Below, one piece after another: positions 1 through 8,217 of a stretch of DNA of 37,717 nt (position 1 is its first letter; each line of letters starts with the position of its first letter). The translations under genes were made by a program, and so were the position numbers. The stretch is from the IMG/VR virus record IMGVR_UViG_3300034375_007853, positions 1-37,717 of that record; one strand, written 5' to 3'. The stretch comes from a virus. The notes under the pieces were generated by a model. That model saw nothing but the letters and a program-made list of their open reading frames with translations, was not told the origin of the DNA and did not search any database.

Positions 1-912
1 GTCGAGAAATATCGACCTAAAACAATCCAAGAATGTATCTTACCAGATCAATTACAAAATACTTTCTCTAAGATTGTTGCTAATGGTGAAATACCGAATA
101 TGTTGTTTACTGGTACAGCAGGTCTAGGTAAAACAACAGTCGCAAAAGCAATATGTAATGAACTTGATCTTGATTATATTATTATCAATGGTTCCGAAGA
201 AGGTAATATCGATACTCTTCGCGGAAAGATCAAACAGTTTGCTTCATCTGTATCACTATCTGGTGGTTACAAAGTCGTCATTCTAGACGAAGCAGATTAT
301 CTTAATCCTCAATCGACCCAACCAGCTCTTCGTGGATTTATCGAAGAATTTTCTGACAATTGTCGATTCATTCTTACATGTAACTTTAAGAATCGTATCA
401 TTGAACCACTTCATTCTCGATGTGGTGTTTATGAGTTTAATACTTCTAAAAAAGATATGGTTCCTCTTGCAGAAAAGTTTCTTGGTCGATTAGAGTTTAT
501 ACTTCAAAACGAAAATGTTGAGTTTAACAAAAAAGTATTAATTGAACTGATTATGAAGTATGCACCAGATTGGCGCAGAATCATAAATGAATGTCAACGT
601 AATTCAATCAGTGGCACATTAAGTTTAGATGCTTTACATACAACATCTAATTATGACGACTTATTTACTTTCTTAAGATCAAAAGACTTTAAAAAGATGA
701 GAGTATGGGTCGCGAATAACATAGATACTGATGCAAGTGCAATATTTAGAGCATTATATGATCGTATGAATGACAAAGTTGAAGCTGCAAGTGTACCTCA
801 ACTCGTACTTATACTTGCTGATTATCAATACAAGAATGCTTTTGTTGCTGATCATGAACTTAATGTTGTTGCTTGTCTAACCGAAGTAATGGCGAATGTT
901 AGTTTTAAATAG
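1..912 (+). CDS. 44: Sliding-clamp loader large subunit (T4 gp44-like), 5' partial
   Basis: AAA+ ATPase that, with gp62, loads the gp45 sliding clamp onto primer-template DNA. The frame is open from base 1. The visible N-terminus begins VEKYRPKTI, the usual start of gp44/RFC-type loaders, so only a few residues are missing. Walker A is GTAGLGKTT, Walker B is VVILDEAD, and an SRC-type motif follows in LHSRCGVYEF. The C-terminal third is helical, as in the clamp-loader collar. The next gene starts inside its 3' end, and gp62 and RegA follow, which reproduces the T4 order 44-62-regA-43 with an oxygenase inserted. Confidence 0.93.
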   Translation, partial: VEKYRPKTIQECILPDQLQNTFSKIVANGEIPNMLFTGTAGLGKTTVAKAICNELDLDYIIINGSEEGNIDTLRGKIKQFASSVSLSGGYKVVILDEADYLNPQSTQPALRGFIEEFSDNCRFILTCNFKNRIIEPLHSRCGVYEFNTSKKDMVPLAEKFLGRLEFILQNENVEFNKKVLIELIMKYAPDWRRIINECQRNSISGTLSLDALHTTSNYDDLFTFLRSKDFKKMRVWVANNIDTDASAIFRALYDRMNDKVEAASVPQLVLILADYQYKNAFVADHELNVVACLTEVMANVSFK

Positions 913-1432
913 CAAACCTCTTTTAGCTACAGTTGAGTTAGAATTAGAAGATAGAGATTTCTTAATAGCTAAAATCAGAGAAAAAGCATCAAAAGAACAA
1001 TCTAAAACAAGCATTAGATTAAATACTGCATACTGTAAAATATATCAGCCTTACAAGTTTAATGAAAATACTTTTGAGAATTGTAGAAACGTATTTTCAC
1101 AAAAAGTATCAGAAATGATGAAGGGCAGATATAAAGTAAATAGTGACATATGGGGATTAGATTACGAAAATGGTGAAGGTACAGCAATGCATCATCATGA
1201 AGGACCACATCAAAGATTATCGGCCATATATTACTTAGTTGCAGATGAAGGGTGTGGAAGTTTAGTGTTTCAAAACCCTGATATTGAAATAGAACCAAAA
1301 CCAAATATGTTTGTATTGTTTGATTCCTCTTTAGTGCATGGTGTTTTACCTGCGATAAACGAAGAAGCAAAAAGAACATGTATAGCAATGAACTTGAGAT
1401 ATTTACATGAACCCATTCGACTATCTGAATAG
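896..1432 (+). CDS. 2OG-Fe(II) oxygenase-like protein
   Basis: 178 aa, probable non-haem iron, 2-oxoglutarate-dependent hydroxylase. A histidine-rich stretch at residues 99-102 (HHHE) gives a plausible H-x-E iron pair. The third ligand would be H148 in SSLVHGVLP, with R160 as the 2OG-binding arginine. The layout (HH.., YYL, G.L.F..P, L.HGV.P, R....N) fits the phage '2OG-Fe(II) oxygenase' family. The substrate is unknown. It overlaps the clamp-loader gene by 17 nt and gp62 by 26 nt, so it is translated within the replication operon. Shine-Dalgarno pairing is weak and coupling to gene 44 is likely. It is an accessory gene wedged between 44 and 62. Confidence 0.72.
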   Translation: MLVLNSKPLLATVELELEDRDFLIAKIREKASKEQSKTSIRLNTAYCKIYQPYKFNENTFENCRNVFSQKVSEMMKGRYKVNSDIWGLDYENGEGTAMHHHEGPHQRLSAIYYLVADEGCGSLVFQNPDIEIEPKPNMFVLFDSSLVHGVLPAINEEAKRTCIAMNLRYLHEPIRLSE

Positions 1433-1793
1433 TATAAACTGGACAAAGAAAAATATCATGAAAGATGATATTGATGAGAAAGCTTATAATCCATTTCTTG
1501 TAAATCGTACGCTTTCGTATTTCCAAGATACAATTGCTTATGCTAATATCATGAATCAGTATCATCATCTTGATAATCGTTTACAATACGAATTTTATAT
1601 AAATATAATCAGACAAAGAAAAAGATTCTCGAAATGGATCAAACCTGAAACCAGCGAGGACATTGAGGTGATTATGGAGTATTATGGATATAGTAATGAA
1701 AAGGCCAGACAGGCACTCCCACTCCTCAGTTCCGAGCAATTAAAACAAATAAAACAAAAGGTGGATAAAGGTGGACGAAGAACAAATAGTTGA
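1407..1793 (+). CDS. 62: Clamp-loader small subunit (T4 gp62-like)
   Basis: 128 aa partner of gp44 in the T4-type clamp loader. The N-terminus MNPFDYLNSIN followed by a short helical protein is characteristic of gp62 in marine T4-like phages, which is shorter than T4 gp62. The assignment rests strongly on position, between gene 44 and regA. It overlaps the upstream oxygenase gene by 26 nt and regA by 23 nt, which suggests translational coupling. No catalytic motif is expected, because gp62 is structural. Confidence 0.82.
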   Translation: MNPFDYLNSINWTKKNIMKDDIDEKAYNPFLVNRTLSYFQDTIAYANIMNQYHHLDNRLQYEFYINIIRQRKRFSKWIKPETSEDIEVIMEYYGYSNEKARQALPLLSSEQLKQIKQKVDKGGRRTNS

Positions 1794-2184
1794 ATGGACA
1801 CCAGCTTCAATGCTGGAAGTCATACTAAACGAACCAGACGATTTCCTAAAGGTACGTGAAACACTTACACGTATCGGTGTAGCCTCAAGACAAGGTAACA
1901 AATTATTTCAATCATGTCATATACTTCATAAACAAGGCAGATATTTTATAGTGCATTTTAAAGAACTATTCTTGTTAGATGGACGTAAAGCAAACCTAGA
2001 AGAAGGTGATATTGCTAGAAGAAATAGTATTGCTACTTTATTAAGTGATTGGGGATTAGTTACAGTTCAAAACCAAGAGCAACTTCAACCAGTTGCTCCA
2101 TTGAGACAAATTAAAGTCATATCATTTAAGGAAAAAGATGAATGGGAGCTTTGTGCAAAATACAACATCGGAAATAAACAGTAA
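1771..2184 (+). CDS. regA: RegA translational repressor
   Basis: 137 aa RNA-binding repressor that silences early phage mRNAs by competing with ribosomes at initiation sites. It matches T4 RegA closely in memory: EPDDFLKVRETLTRIG, then QSCHILHKQGRYFIVHFKEL, then ISFKEKDEWELCAKYNIGN at the end. The start is GTG at 1771, preceded by AAGGTGG. It extends about 15 residues further N-terminally than T4 RegA. It sits after gp62 as in T4. RegA in T4 represses gp44, gp62 and gp45 as well as itself; equivalent targets here are an inference. Confidence 0.93.
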   Translation: MDEEQIVEWTPASMLEVILNEPDDFLKVRETLTRIGVASRQGNKLFQSCHILHKQGRYFIVHFKELFLLDGRKANLEEGDIARRNSIATLLSDWGLVTVQNQEQLQPVAPLRQIKVISFKEKDEWELCAKYNIGNKQ

Positions 2185-2794
2185 ATTTATAGAAGATGTT
2201 AGAGCAGGAAAACCTCACTTCTTTGGTAAAATAAACAAAGTCAAAGATTTTTCTTTTATAGATTGGGTTAAACTTATCGAAGGACACCCAAAAGATGACC
2301 TTAATGGTGAGCAAAAGAAAAAGCTTAAAGTATATAAGTATAAGCAAAACGCAATAGAATTAAGACACTTAGAACGTAGAGATTCCGTGCCTCAATGGTT
2401 TAAAGACCTGCTACAGCGTATGCGTATTACATTTCATCGGAACCATATTACAGCAATAGGGTTTGGAAGTTTTACTGCAGATGCAGAAAGTTTTAAAATA
2501 CACCGCGATAGAATGGACGTGGTATATTTACAAGTTTTAGGTAGGGTGAAATTATCATTGTGGAAACCAACTGTTCCAGTTTCACCATTACACAATACTC
2601 TTGTATCTCCAGAAGATACATTTAACCCAAAATCAGATTTAGATAAAGCAGAAAAGTTTTGGGAAAGAGTATTTGAACCAGACCAGTTGTTATGGATTCC
2701 AAGAGGTACGTATCACTATATCGAACCTTTAGAAACTCGATTAGCAATTTCTTTTGGAATTGAGGGTCCTACAAACCCAAAAACGTATATATAG
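2138..2794 (+). CDS. JmjC/cupin-like oxygenase
   Basis: 218 aa protein with a C-terminal double-stranded beta-helix resembling JmjC/ribosomal-oxygenase cupins. The likely iron ligands are H122 and D124 (FKIHRDRMD) and H193 (GTYHYIEP). WIPRGTYH is typical of the last ligand strand in cupin-8/JmjC proteins. JmjC proteins usually hydroxylate protein side chains, but the target here is unknown. It overlaps regA by 47 nt, so its expression is tied to the replication operon. It is the second oxygenase-type gene inserted between core replication genes. Confidence 0.65.
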   Translation: MNGSFVQNTTSEINSKFIEDVRAGKPHFFGKINKVKDFSFIDWVKLIEGHPKDDLNGEQKKKLKVYKYKQNAIELRHLERRDSVPQWFKDLLQRMRITFHRNHITAIGFGSFTADAESFKIHRDRMDVVYLQVLGRVKLSLWKPTVPVSPLHNTLVSPEDTFNPKSDLDKAEKFWERVFEPDQLLWIPRGTYHYIEPLETRLAISFGIEGPTNPKTYI

Positions 2795-2798
2795 TACT

Positions 2799-2824
2799 GT
2801 ATATGCCGGGTGGTCCGGGTATAC
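2799..2824 (+). other. GC-rich hairpin before hsp20
   Basis: An imperfect inverted repeat. Outer stem GTATA/TATAC (2799-2803 with 2820-2824), short internal bulge, inner stem CCGG/CCGG (2806-2809 with 2815-2818), five-base loop. No T-run follows, so it does not look like a classical intrinsic terminator. It lies just after the stop codon at 2794 and 32 nt before the hsp20 start. It could be an mRNA stabiliser, an attenuator or an RNA thermometer component. Confidence 0.45.
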
Positions 2825-2855
2825 ACTAACCTTGCTTAAACTTTAGGAGGTAAAT

Positions 2856-3323
2856 ATGACAGGCGTTAGAAGCTTATTCCCACGCGCAAGTTTTGTTGGC
2901 TTTGATCATTTCTTAGCAGAAGTAGATATGGCTGCGAAACAAGCAAAAGATAACTATCCCCCACACAACATTGTCAAATACACAGATGATGATTATCATA
3001 TTGAGTTAGCCGTTGCTGGTTTCTCTCAAGATGAGTTGAATGTTGACGTGAAGGATAGAACCCTTACCGTAACAGGTGAGCATCAAACTAGAGGCCGAGA
3101 ATTTATTCATAGAGGTATCTCAACGAAAAAATTCAAGCGTGTCTTTAGGCTGTCCGAGTACACACAAGTAGTTGGAGCCGATCTAGTGGATGGAATACTG
3201 GTCATCAAATTGAAAGTAGTCGTCCCAGAAGATCAGCGTCCTCGTAGTATTGAAATTAAAAAACATGACAATTACGAGGAGATAATTAATGAAAACACTT
3301 CAGAAAAGACTGCAACGTCTTGA
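2856..3323 (+). CDS. hsp20: Small heat-shock protein (Hsp20/IbpA-like)
   Basis: 155 aa ATP-independent holdase chaperone. The alpha-crystallin domain runs from about residue 38 to 130, with NIVKYTDDDYHIELAVAGF at its start and the strand LTVTGEHQTR. The usual C-terminal I-x-I-like region is replaced by RSIEIKKHD. The start is preceded by AGGAGG, one of the strongest Shine-Dalgarno sequences in the window. Hsp20 genes are common in marine T4-like phages, where they are thought to protect folding or assembly during infection. Its 3' end overlaps the next small gene by 35 nt. Confidence 0.93.
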   Translation: MTGVRSLFPRASFVGFDHFLAEVDMAAKQAKDNYPPHNIVKYTDDDYHIELAVAGFSQDELNVDVKDRTLTVTGEHQTRGREFIHRGISTKKFKRVFRLSEYTQVVGADLVDGILVIKLKVVVPEDQRPRSIEIKKHDNYEEIINENTSEKTATS

Positions 3324-3411
3324 TACTGAAACTGTAGGGTATGTACAATCAGGCGTCATTATTGGCGTGATTGCTTCACTACCTTATTGGTTTTTAACAA
3401 CAGTATTATAA
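3289..3411 (+). CDS. Small membrane protein
   Basis: 40 aa. A basic N-terminus (MKTLQKRLQRL) is followed by one hydrophobic helix (about residues 20-40, GVIIGVIASLPYWFL). The start has a good GAGGAG Shine-Dalgarno. It overlaps hsp20 by 35 nt in another frame. Conserved mini-proteins of this type are frequent in T4-like marine phages. No function can be assigned. Confidence 0.6.
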   Translation: MKTLQKRLQRLDTETVGYVQSGVIIGVIASLPYWFLTTVL

Positions 3412-3422
3412 GATAAAAGCAC

Positions 3423-3452
3423 GTGGCAGTCAGGCAGTTGTTTGGCTGCCAC
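3423..3452 (+). other. Hairpin with two alternative stems
   Basis: GTGGCAG (3423-3429) can pair with CTGCCAC (3446-3452). A second GGCAG (3433-3437) can pair with the same CTGCC (3446-3450). The two mutually exclusive stems lie 13 nt before the ATG of the glycosyltransferase-like gene, where a ribosome would bind. No T-run follows, so a terminator is not well supported. Confidence 0.4.
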
Positions 3453-3464
3453 ACTTGGAATATT

Positions 3465-4157
3465 ATGAAAGCATATCTGATTATGGATTTTGATAATCCA
3501 GTATCCGTCGCATACTCTAAAATGTCTATAGAATCTTTTAAATGTGTAGAAGATTTGATAGAGATTATTCCTATTCAATGTACTAAACCAAAAGATCTCG
3601 TTTGGATCGATGAAGTCGATCAATGGGGAGTAGGTCCTATGATTGAAATAGAAGGACTTAAATTTTCTTTTTGGCCTCATCAAGTAATAAGAAGTGGAGA
3701 TAGAAATTGGACAGAAATAGAAAAAGCAGTTGTTGTAAGTCATTTAAAACTCATGTTAAAAGAAGAGCAAGAACGATTTATTATTATGGAACATGATGCT
3801 TATCTAACAGATGAAGAAAAATTTAGAAGTGATTTCAAAAGAATGACGAACTATGCAATATGGATGCCTGGAATTGCAATGGAATGTTATTCAATAAGCA
3901 ATAAATTTAAAGACTATATGAAATGGTTTATTGTAGAAAAGAACTGGAACACTTTTGCTGGTGGACCTATGGGTTACATAGAAAAAATTTCAAGAGAATG
4001 GAAAAGATTGTGGCCAAAAGATGGAAGGAAAAACTTATTAACAGATAATTCATCTGCACCAGTAACTCAAATTTACTCTAAATCGTTAGGAGTAACAATA
4101 GATCATTTATTACCAGACAAATATGCGGAGCAACCAAATCTTTTTATCATTGATTAA
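3465..4157 (+). CDS. GT25-like glycosyltransferase
   Basis: 230 aa. The central segment VVVSHLKLML...FIIMEHDAYL resembles the glycosyltransferase family 25 core (cognate motif 'SH...w......lILEDDA'). The acidic pair that binds metal and sugar-nucleotide appears as EHD. Possible substrates are lipopolysaccharide-type glycans, a phage protein or modified DNA bases; the sequence does not decide. I start it at ATG 3465 rather than a GTG at 3423, because the latter lies in the hairpin and adds no family-like residues. It stands alone before the polymerase promoter. Confidence 0.55.
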   Translation: MKAYLIMDFDNPVSVAYSKMSIESFKCVEDLIEIIPIQCTKPKDLVWIDEVDQWGVGPMIEIEGLKFSFWPHQVIRSGDRNWTEIEKAVVVSHLKLMLKEEQERFIIMEHDAYLTDEEKFRSDFKRMTNYAIWMPGIAMECYSISNKFKDYMKWFIVEKNWNTFAGGPMGYIEKISREWKRLWPKDGRKNLLTDNSSAPVTQIYSKSLGVTIDHLLPDKYAEQPNLFIID

Positions 4158-4186
4158 TGTACTTTTAATTTTACTTGTGGTAGAAT
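4158..4186 (+). promoter_or_regulatory. Promoter of gene 43 (TGTACT-17-TAGAAT)
   Basis: The -35-like TGTACT (4158-4163) and -10-like TAGAAT (4181-4186) are 17 nt apart. The 20 bases at 4170-4189 are identical to those before gene 41 (12137-12156). The expected start of transcription (about 4193) is at or next to the ATG at 4194. AGGG at 4187-4190 is a weak Shine-Dalgarno alternative. Confidence 0.7.
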
Positions 4187-4193
4187 AGGGACT

Positions 4194-6677
4194 ATGAAAT
4201 ATTATACAAGTGTCGAACGTCAAGCAAATACTATCTTGCTTCGCGGTTATAAAGATGGTAGAAGACACATCGAAAGAATACCTTTCAAACCTGTATTATA
4301 TCCAGTCAATCCATCAGTTCAATCAGAATGGAAATCAATTAACGGTAAAAACGTAGAACCAGTTACATTCGAAACGATGAGTGAAGCAAATAACTTCATC
4401 AAACGTTATGAACATGTAGACGGTATTGAAATCCATGGTCAAAACAATTTCATCTTTCAATTTATCACAAATGTTTGGCCAGAAAAAATCAAATTTAATC
4501 GTGACGAGATAAACGTTACAACCATCGATATCGAGGTAGAATCAGAAGAAGGTTTCCCTATTCCCGAAGAAGCAAACTATCCTCTTATTTCAATCACAAC
4601 TAAAAATAATAAGGACAACAAATATCACGTATTTGGTATGCGAGATTATAATGTAACTCGCGATGATGTTGTATATCACCAATATGATACTGAATTTGAT
4701 ATGCTCGATAACTTTCTAAAGTTTTGGAATGATCCTGATTATATGCCAGATGTAGTTACTGGTTGGAACGTAGAATATTTCGATTTAACATATCTCGCGA
4801 ACAGAATATCAAAAGTTATTGGTCCTCAATCAATAAAAAGACTATCACCTTGGGGTATAATGCCAAGATTGGAAGCTGGTATAGATCGCGGACAACAAGT
4901 AACTTATTGTAAGATTAATGGTTTGCAAATACTTGATTATCAAAAATCATTTAAAAAGTTTTGCTTAAACACGTATGGTCAACAAGAATCTTATCGTCTA
5001 GATCACATTGCACACGTTGTATTGGACGAAAGAAAATTATCATACGAAGAGTTTGGTTCCCTTAACAACTTATATAAAGAAGATTATCAGAAGTTTATCG
5101 ACTATAATATTCGAGACGTCGAACTCGTTGATCGTTTAGAAGAGAGATTGGGTCTTATTACTTTGATCATGACGATGGCATATAAAGCTGGTGCAAATTA
5201 TGTCGATACCTTTGGAACTACAAACATTTGGGATTCAATCATCTATCGAATGTTGAATAAAGAAAAAGTCGCTGTTCCATTTAAAAGCGAGAAAGTAAAA
5301 ACACCATTCGCTGGTGGCTATGTAAAAGAACCTCATGTCGGTGGTCATGATTGGATATGCTCTTTCGATTTAAATTCACTTTATCCTAATATTATCGTTC
5401 AATGGAATATGAGTACTGAAACGGTGATAGATGGTTATGAAAATGATATTAGTGTAAGTAAAGCGCTTGATGGATTATTTCCAGATACAGGTGATTATAC
5501 ACTTGCCCCTTCTGGTGTAAGATTTAGAAAGGATATAGAAGGCGTTATTCCAAGAATCATTCGTCAATATTATGATGATAGAGTAGTGATCAAAAATGAG
5601 ATGATCAAAGCTCAAATAGAAAATGAAAAAGCTACTACTAAAAAATTGAGAGATGAAATTGATGCTCTCAATAATCATCAGATGGCGATTAAGATTTTGA
5701 TGAACTCTCTTTATGGTGCACTTGGTAACAAATACTTTAGGTATTTTGATCAACGTGTAGCCGAATCTGTTACTCTTACTGGTCAGTTAGCAATCCAATG
5801 GGCAGAAAAAGCAGTTAACGATGAAATAAACAAGATGTTTAAAACAGACAAAGATTATGTTGTCGCAATCGATACAGATTCTCTGTATGTTAAAATGGAT
5901 GCATTTGTAAAACAATTTAAACCAAACAATCCAGTTAAATTTCTCGATGAAGTTTGCATCAAATTAGAAGATACTCTAGAAAATGCTTATCAAAATCTTC
6001 ATGATAAACTCAATTGCCTAGATAATCGAATGGTTATGAAACGAGAAGTTATCGCTGATCGTGGTGTATGGATTGCAAAGAAAAGATATATTCTAAATGT
6101 ACACAATTCTGAAGGTGTGCAATATGCTAAGCCTAAACTCAAGATGATGGGTATAGAAGCAGTTAAATCCTCTACTCCTCAAATATGTCGAAAATACTTT
6201 AAAGATATATTCAAAACTATTCTTACTGGTTCTCAAAGCGACATGCAAAAAGAGATTGAAAGATATGAAGAACATTTCAAATCTCTTCCAGCTGATGAAG
6301 TCGCGTTTCCTCGAGGTGTTAGCAACATAACCAAATTTACTCGAAGAGCTGCACCTGGTTATGCAAAAGGAACACCTATACATGTAAGAGGTTCTATCTT
6401 GTTTAATCAACTTATAAAAGAAAAAGGATTATCGACTCAGATCGAAGAGATTAAAAACGGAACCAAAATTAAATTCGCGTATATGAAAAAACCAAATCCT
6501 ATTAATGAAAACGTTATTGCATTTCCTCATGGTTTGCCTAAAGAATTTGGTTTAGATAATTATATTGATTATGAACTACAGTTTGAAAAAACTTTCTTAG
6601 AACCACTCGAACCGATAGCAGAAGCGATAGGATGGAAATTAAAAGAAGTTGCAACGCTAGAAGATTTTTTTATATAA
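4194..6677 (+). CDS. 43: DNA polymerase, family B (T4 gp43-like)
   Basis: 827 aa replicative polymerase with proofreading. The 3'-5' exonuclease motifs are Exo I with D112 and E114 (TTIDIEVE), Exo II GWNVEYFDLTYL and Exo III YNIRDVELVDRL. Polymerase motifs are A (DLNSLYPNI), B (KILMNSLYGALGNKYFRYFD) and C (IDTDSLYV). All catalytic acidic residues are present, so it should be active. The length is slightly below T4 gp43 (898 aa). It works with the clamp loader upstream and with helicase 41. It has its own promoter of the TGTACA family, which may separate its expression from the 44-62-regA unit. Confidence 0.98.
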   Translation: MKYYTSVERQANTILLRGYKDGRRHIERIPFKPVLYPVNPSVQSEWKSINGKNVEPVTFETMSEANNFIKRYEHVDGIEIHGQNNFIFQFITNVWPEKIKFNRDEINVTTIDIEVESEEGFPIPEEANYPLISITTKNNKDNKYHVFGMRDYNVTRDDVVYHQYDTEFDMLDNFLKFWNDPDYMPDVVTGWNVEYFDLTYLANRISKVIGPQSIKRLSPWGIMPRLEAGIDRGQQVTYCKINGLQILDYQKSFKKFCLNTYGQQESYRLDHIAHVVLDERKLSYEEFGSLNNLYKEDYQKFIDYNIRDVELVDRLEERLGLITLIMTMAYKAGANYVDTFGTTNIWDSIIYRMLNKEKVAVPFKSEKVKTPFAGGYVKEPHVGGHDWICSFDLNSLYPNIIVQWNMSTETVIDGYENDISVSKALDGLFPDTGDYTLAPSGVRFRKDIEGVIPRIIRQYYDDRVVIKNEMIKAQIENEKATTKKLRDEIDALNNHQMAIKILMNSLYGALGNKYFRYFDQRVAESVTLTGQLAIQWAEKAVNDEINKMFKTDKDYVVAIDTDSLYVKMDAFVKQFKPNNPVKFLDEVCIKLEDTLENAYQNLHDKLNCLDNRMVMKREVIADRGVWIAKKRYILNVHNSEGVQYAKPKLKMMGIEAVKSSTPQICRKYFKDIFKTILTGSQSDMQKEIERYEEHFKSLPADEVAFPRGVSNITKFTRRAAPGYAKGTPIHVRGSILFNQLIKEKGLSTQIEEIKNGTKIKFAYMKKPNPINENVIAFPHGLPKEFGLDNYIDYELQFEKTFLEPLEPIAEAIGWKLKEVATLEDFFI

Positions 6678-6681
6678 AGCA

Positions 6682-6710
6682 TGTACAATCACATTCATTT
6701 GTGATAGGAT
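6682..6710 (+). promoter_or_regulatory. Promoter (TGTACA-17-TAGGAT)
   Basis: TGTACA (6682-6687) and TAGGAT (6705-6710) are separated by 17 nt and preceded by TTGTG as in the gene 43 and 41 promoters. The predicted start of transcription falls on the ATG at 6717. Confidence 0.65.
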
Positions 6711-6716
6711 ATAATA

Positions 6717-7283
6717 ATGGAAATAGACTTATCTCACTTAAAACCACCGAGATCTGACGGTTGGGGTTTTTTACCACCAACGCAAGAAATCTTTAATATT
6801 TTTGAAGAGGTTAAACAGATTGCAGTACCATATAAAATTATGGAAATTGGTTTTAATGCTGGTCATTCTACGACATATCTTTTAGAAATATTTCCAGAAT
6901 CAGAAATACATTCAATTGGACCATCGCCTAAACATGGTAACCAAAATGTAATTAGAGGAATATATGATGATAGATTTAAATTCTATCAAATGACGACTGA
7001 AGCATTAAGAGATACGGGATTTAAAGAAAAGTTTGATTTAGGTTTTATAGATGGTCACCATTCTATAGAATGTGCTAGTCTTGATATAGACTATTGTATA
7101 AATTATTTAAATTGTGATTATGTACTGATTGATAATATGGAAAGAAATGATGTTAAAAAAGCAGTACACCAATATAATCAACAATTAGAATTAGTAAAAC
7201 ACTATACTTATGTTAACACTTGGAAAGGTAAAACTAAAGTATTAGAAATGGATTTTTATCATGTACTTCGTAACAGTATTTAA
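6717..7283 (+). CDS. Class I SAM-dependent methyltransferase
   Basis: 188 aa. The SAM-binding loop is IMEIGFNAGHSTTYLLE (about residues 41-57). FIDGHHSIECASLDIDY matches the 'DGdHsye' motif of the Methyltransf_24 group, and the LIDN strand follows. These enzymes often methylate sugars or small molecules, but the substrate here cannot be told. Its last 23 nt overlap the primase-like gene. It is transcribed from its own early-type promoter and probably leads the operon that runs through the UDP-sugar dehydrogenase-like gene and uvsX. Confidence 0.75.
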   Translation: MEIDLSHLKPPRSDGWGFLPPTQEIFNIFEEVKQIAVPYKIMEIGFNAGHSTTYLLEIFPESEIHSIGPSPKHGNQNVIRGIYDDRFKFYQMTTEALRDTGFKEKFDLGFIDGHHSIECASLDIDYCINYLNCDYVLIDNMERNDVKKAVHQYNQQLELVKHYTYVNTWKGKTKVLEMDFYHVLRNSI

Positions 7284-8217
7284 AAATACTTTTGATAATA
7301 AAACTCATAAGACACATGAATGTGCTAACATTGATGAGTTTATTAAATTATTGAAAGCAGCATCGATGCTTCCTGGCCAAAAAGGTGGACCAATGTCCTC
7401 ACCGTTGTTATCGATGGCAGTGTATAAAGAAGGTACAACAAGATCTAACGATAATGTTGAAAAATGGTCAAGATGGGTAGCTGTCGACGTTGATGAATTA
7501 GAACCTGATGAAAACTATGCAGAAAATCCATTAGGTTGGTTAAAAGATAAACTGAATGAAATCATTGGTGATTATCATTATATTGTATATTCTACTGCTT
7601 CTAGTAGAACAGAACAACCAAAGTTTAGAATTGTATTTCCTCTTACAGATGAAATTGAACGAGATCGTATCAAACATTTTTGGTTTGCCCTGAATACAGA
7701 AATAGAAGGATTAGCAGATAAGCAAACAAAAGACTTATCTCGAATGTTTTATGTTCCAGCTGTTTATCCTGGAGCATATAACTTTTTCTTTATAAATGAA
7801 TCAGATAGATATATAAATCCTGACGAATTAATGGCTAAACACCATTATGAAGAAAAACAAGGTAAATCATTTTTAGACCGATTACCAGAAGCATTAAGAA
7901 AAGAAGTAGTAGAGTATAGAAAAAGTCAACTTAACAACACTGACATTAAGTGGACTAGCTATGCTGACTGTCCTTTTTTTCCTAAACAACTTGGCACTGA
8001 ATATAGAACAATAACAGGAACAGGTTGGTATCATAAGATGTATCAAATCATGATTGCTATTGCTGGTAATGCGATCAAAAGAGAATATCCTATCACGAGT
8101 AAAGAAATTGCAGAAATGTGCAGACAACTTGATCGTGAGACGGGTAATTGGTATGAAAACAGACCGCTTGAGAGGGAAGCCGATCGAGCTTTAGAATGGG
8201 TATACAAAAATGGATAA
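7261..8217 (+). CDS. Primase-like protein (AEP/PrimPol type)
   Basis: 318 aa. WVAVDVDE supplies an acidic D-x-D-x-E cluster, followed by YSTASSRTEQPKFRIVFPL and DLSRMFYVPAVYPG. This arrangement resembles replication-protein/primase domains of the archaeo-eukaryotic primase superfamily found in phages and plasmids. It is unlike T4 gp61, a DnaG/TOPRIM primase. Its place between polymerase 43 and uvsX supports a role in DNA replication. It overlaps both neighbours, by 23 and 8 nt. It may be the functional substitute for gp61, although gp61 could be encoded outside the window. Confidence 0.6.
   Translation: MYFVTVFKNTFDNKTHKTHECANIDEFIKLLKAASMLPGQKGGPMSSPLLSMAVYKEGTTRSNDNVEKWSRWVAVDVDELEPDENYAENPLGWLKDKLNEIIGDYHYIVYSTASSRTEQPKFRIVFPLTDEIERDRIKHFWFALNTEIEGLADKQTKDLSRMFYVPAVYPGAYNFFFINESDRYINPDELMAKHHYEEKQGKSFLDRLPEALRKEVVEYRKSQLNNTDIKWTSYADCPFFPKQLGTEYRTITGTGWYHKMYQIMIAIAGNAIKREYPITSKEIAEMCRQLDRETGNWYENRPLEREADRALEWVYKNG

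Noticed and set aside
1059-1568. Long minus-strand ORF of 169 codons opposite genes 62 and the oxygenase
   Set aside because: It is fully covered by two convincing plus-strand genes, and its Ile/Leu/His-rich product looks like antisense of coding DNA.
1598-1605. TATAAATA late-promoter box inside gene 62
   Set aside because: It lies within a coding region, 165 nt from the next start, with nothing late behind it. In AT-rich DNA chance matches are expected.
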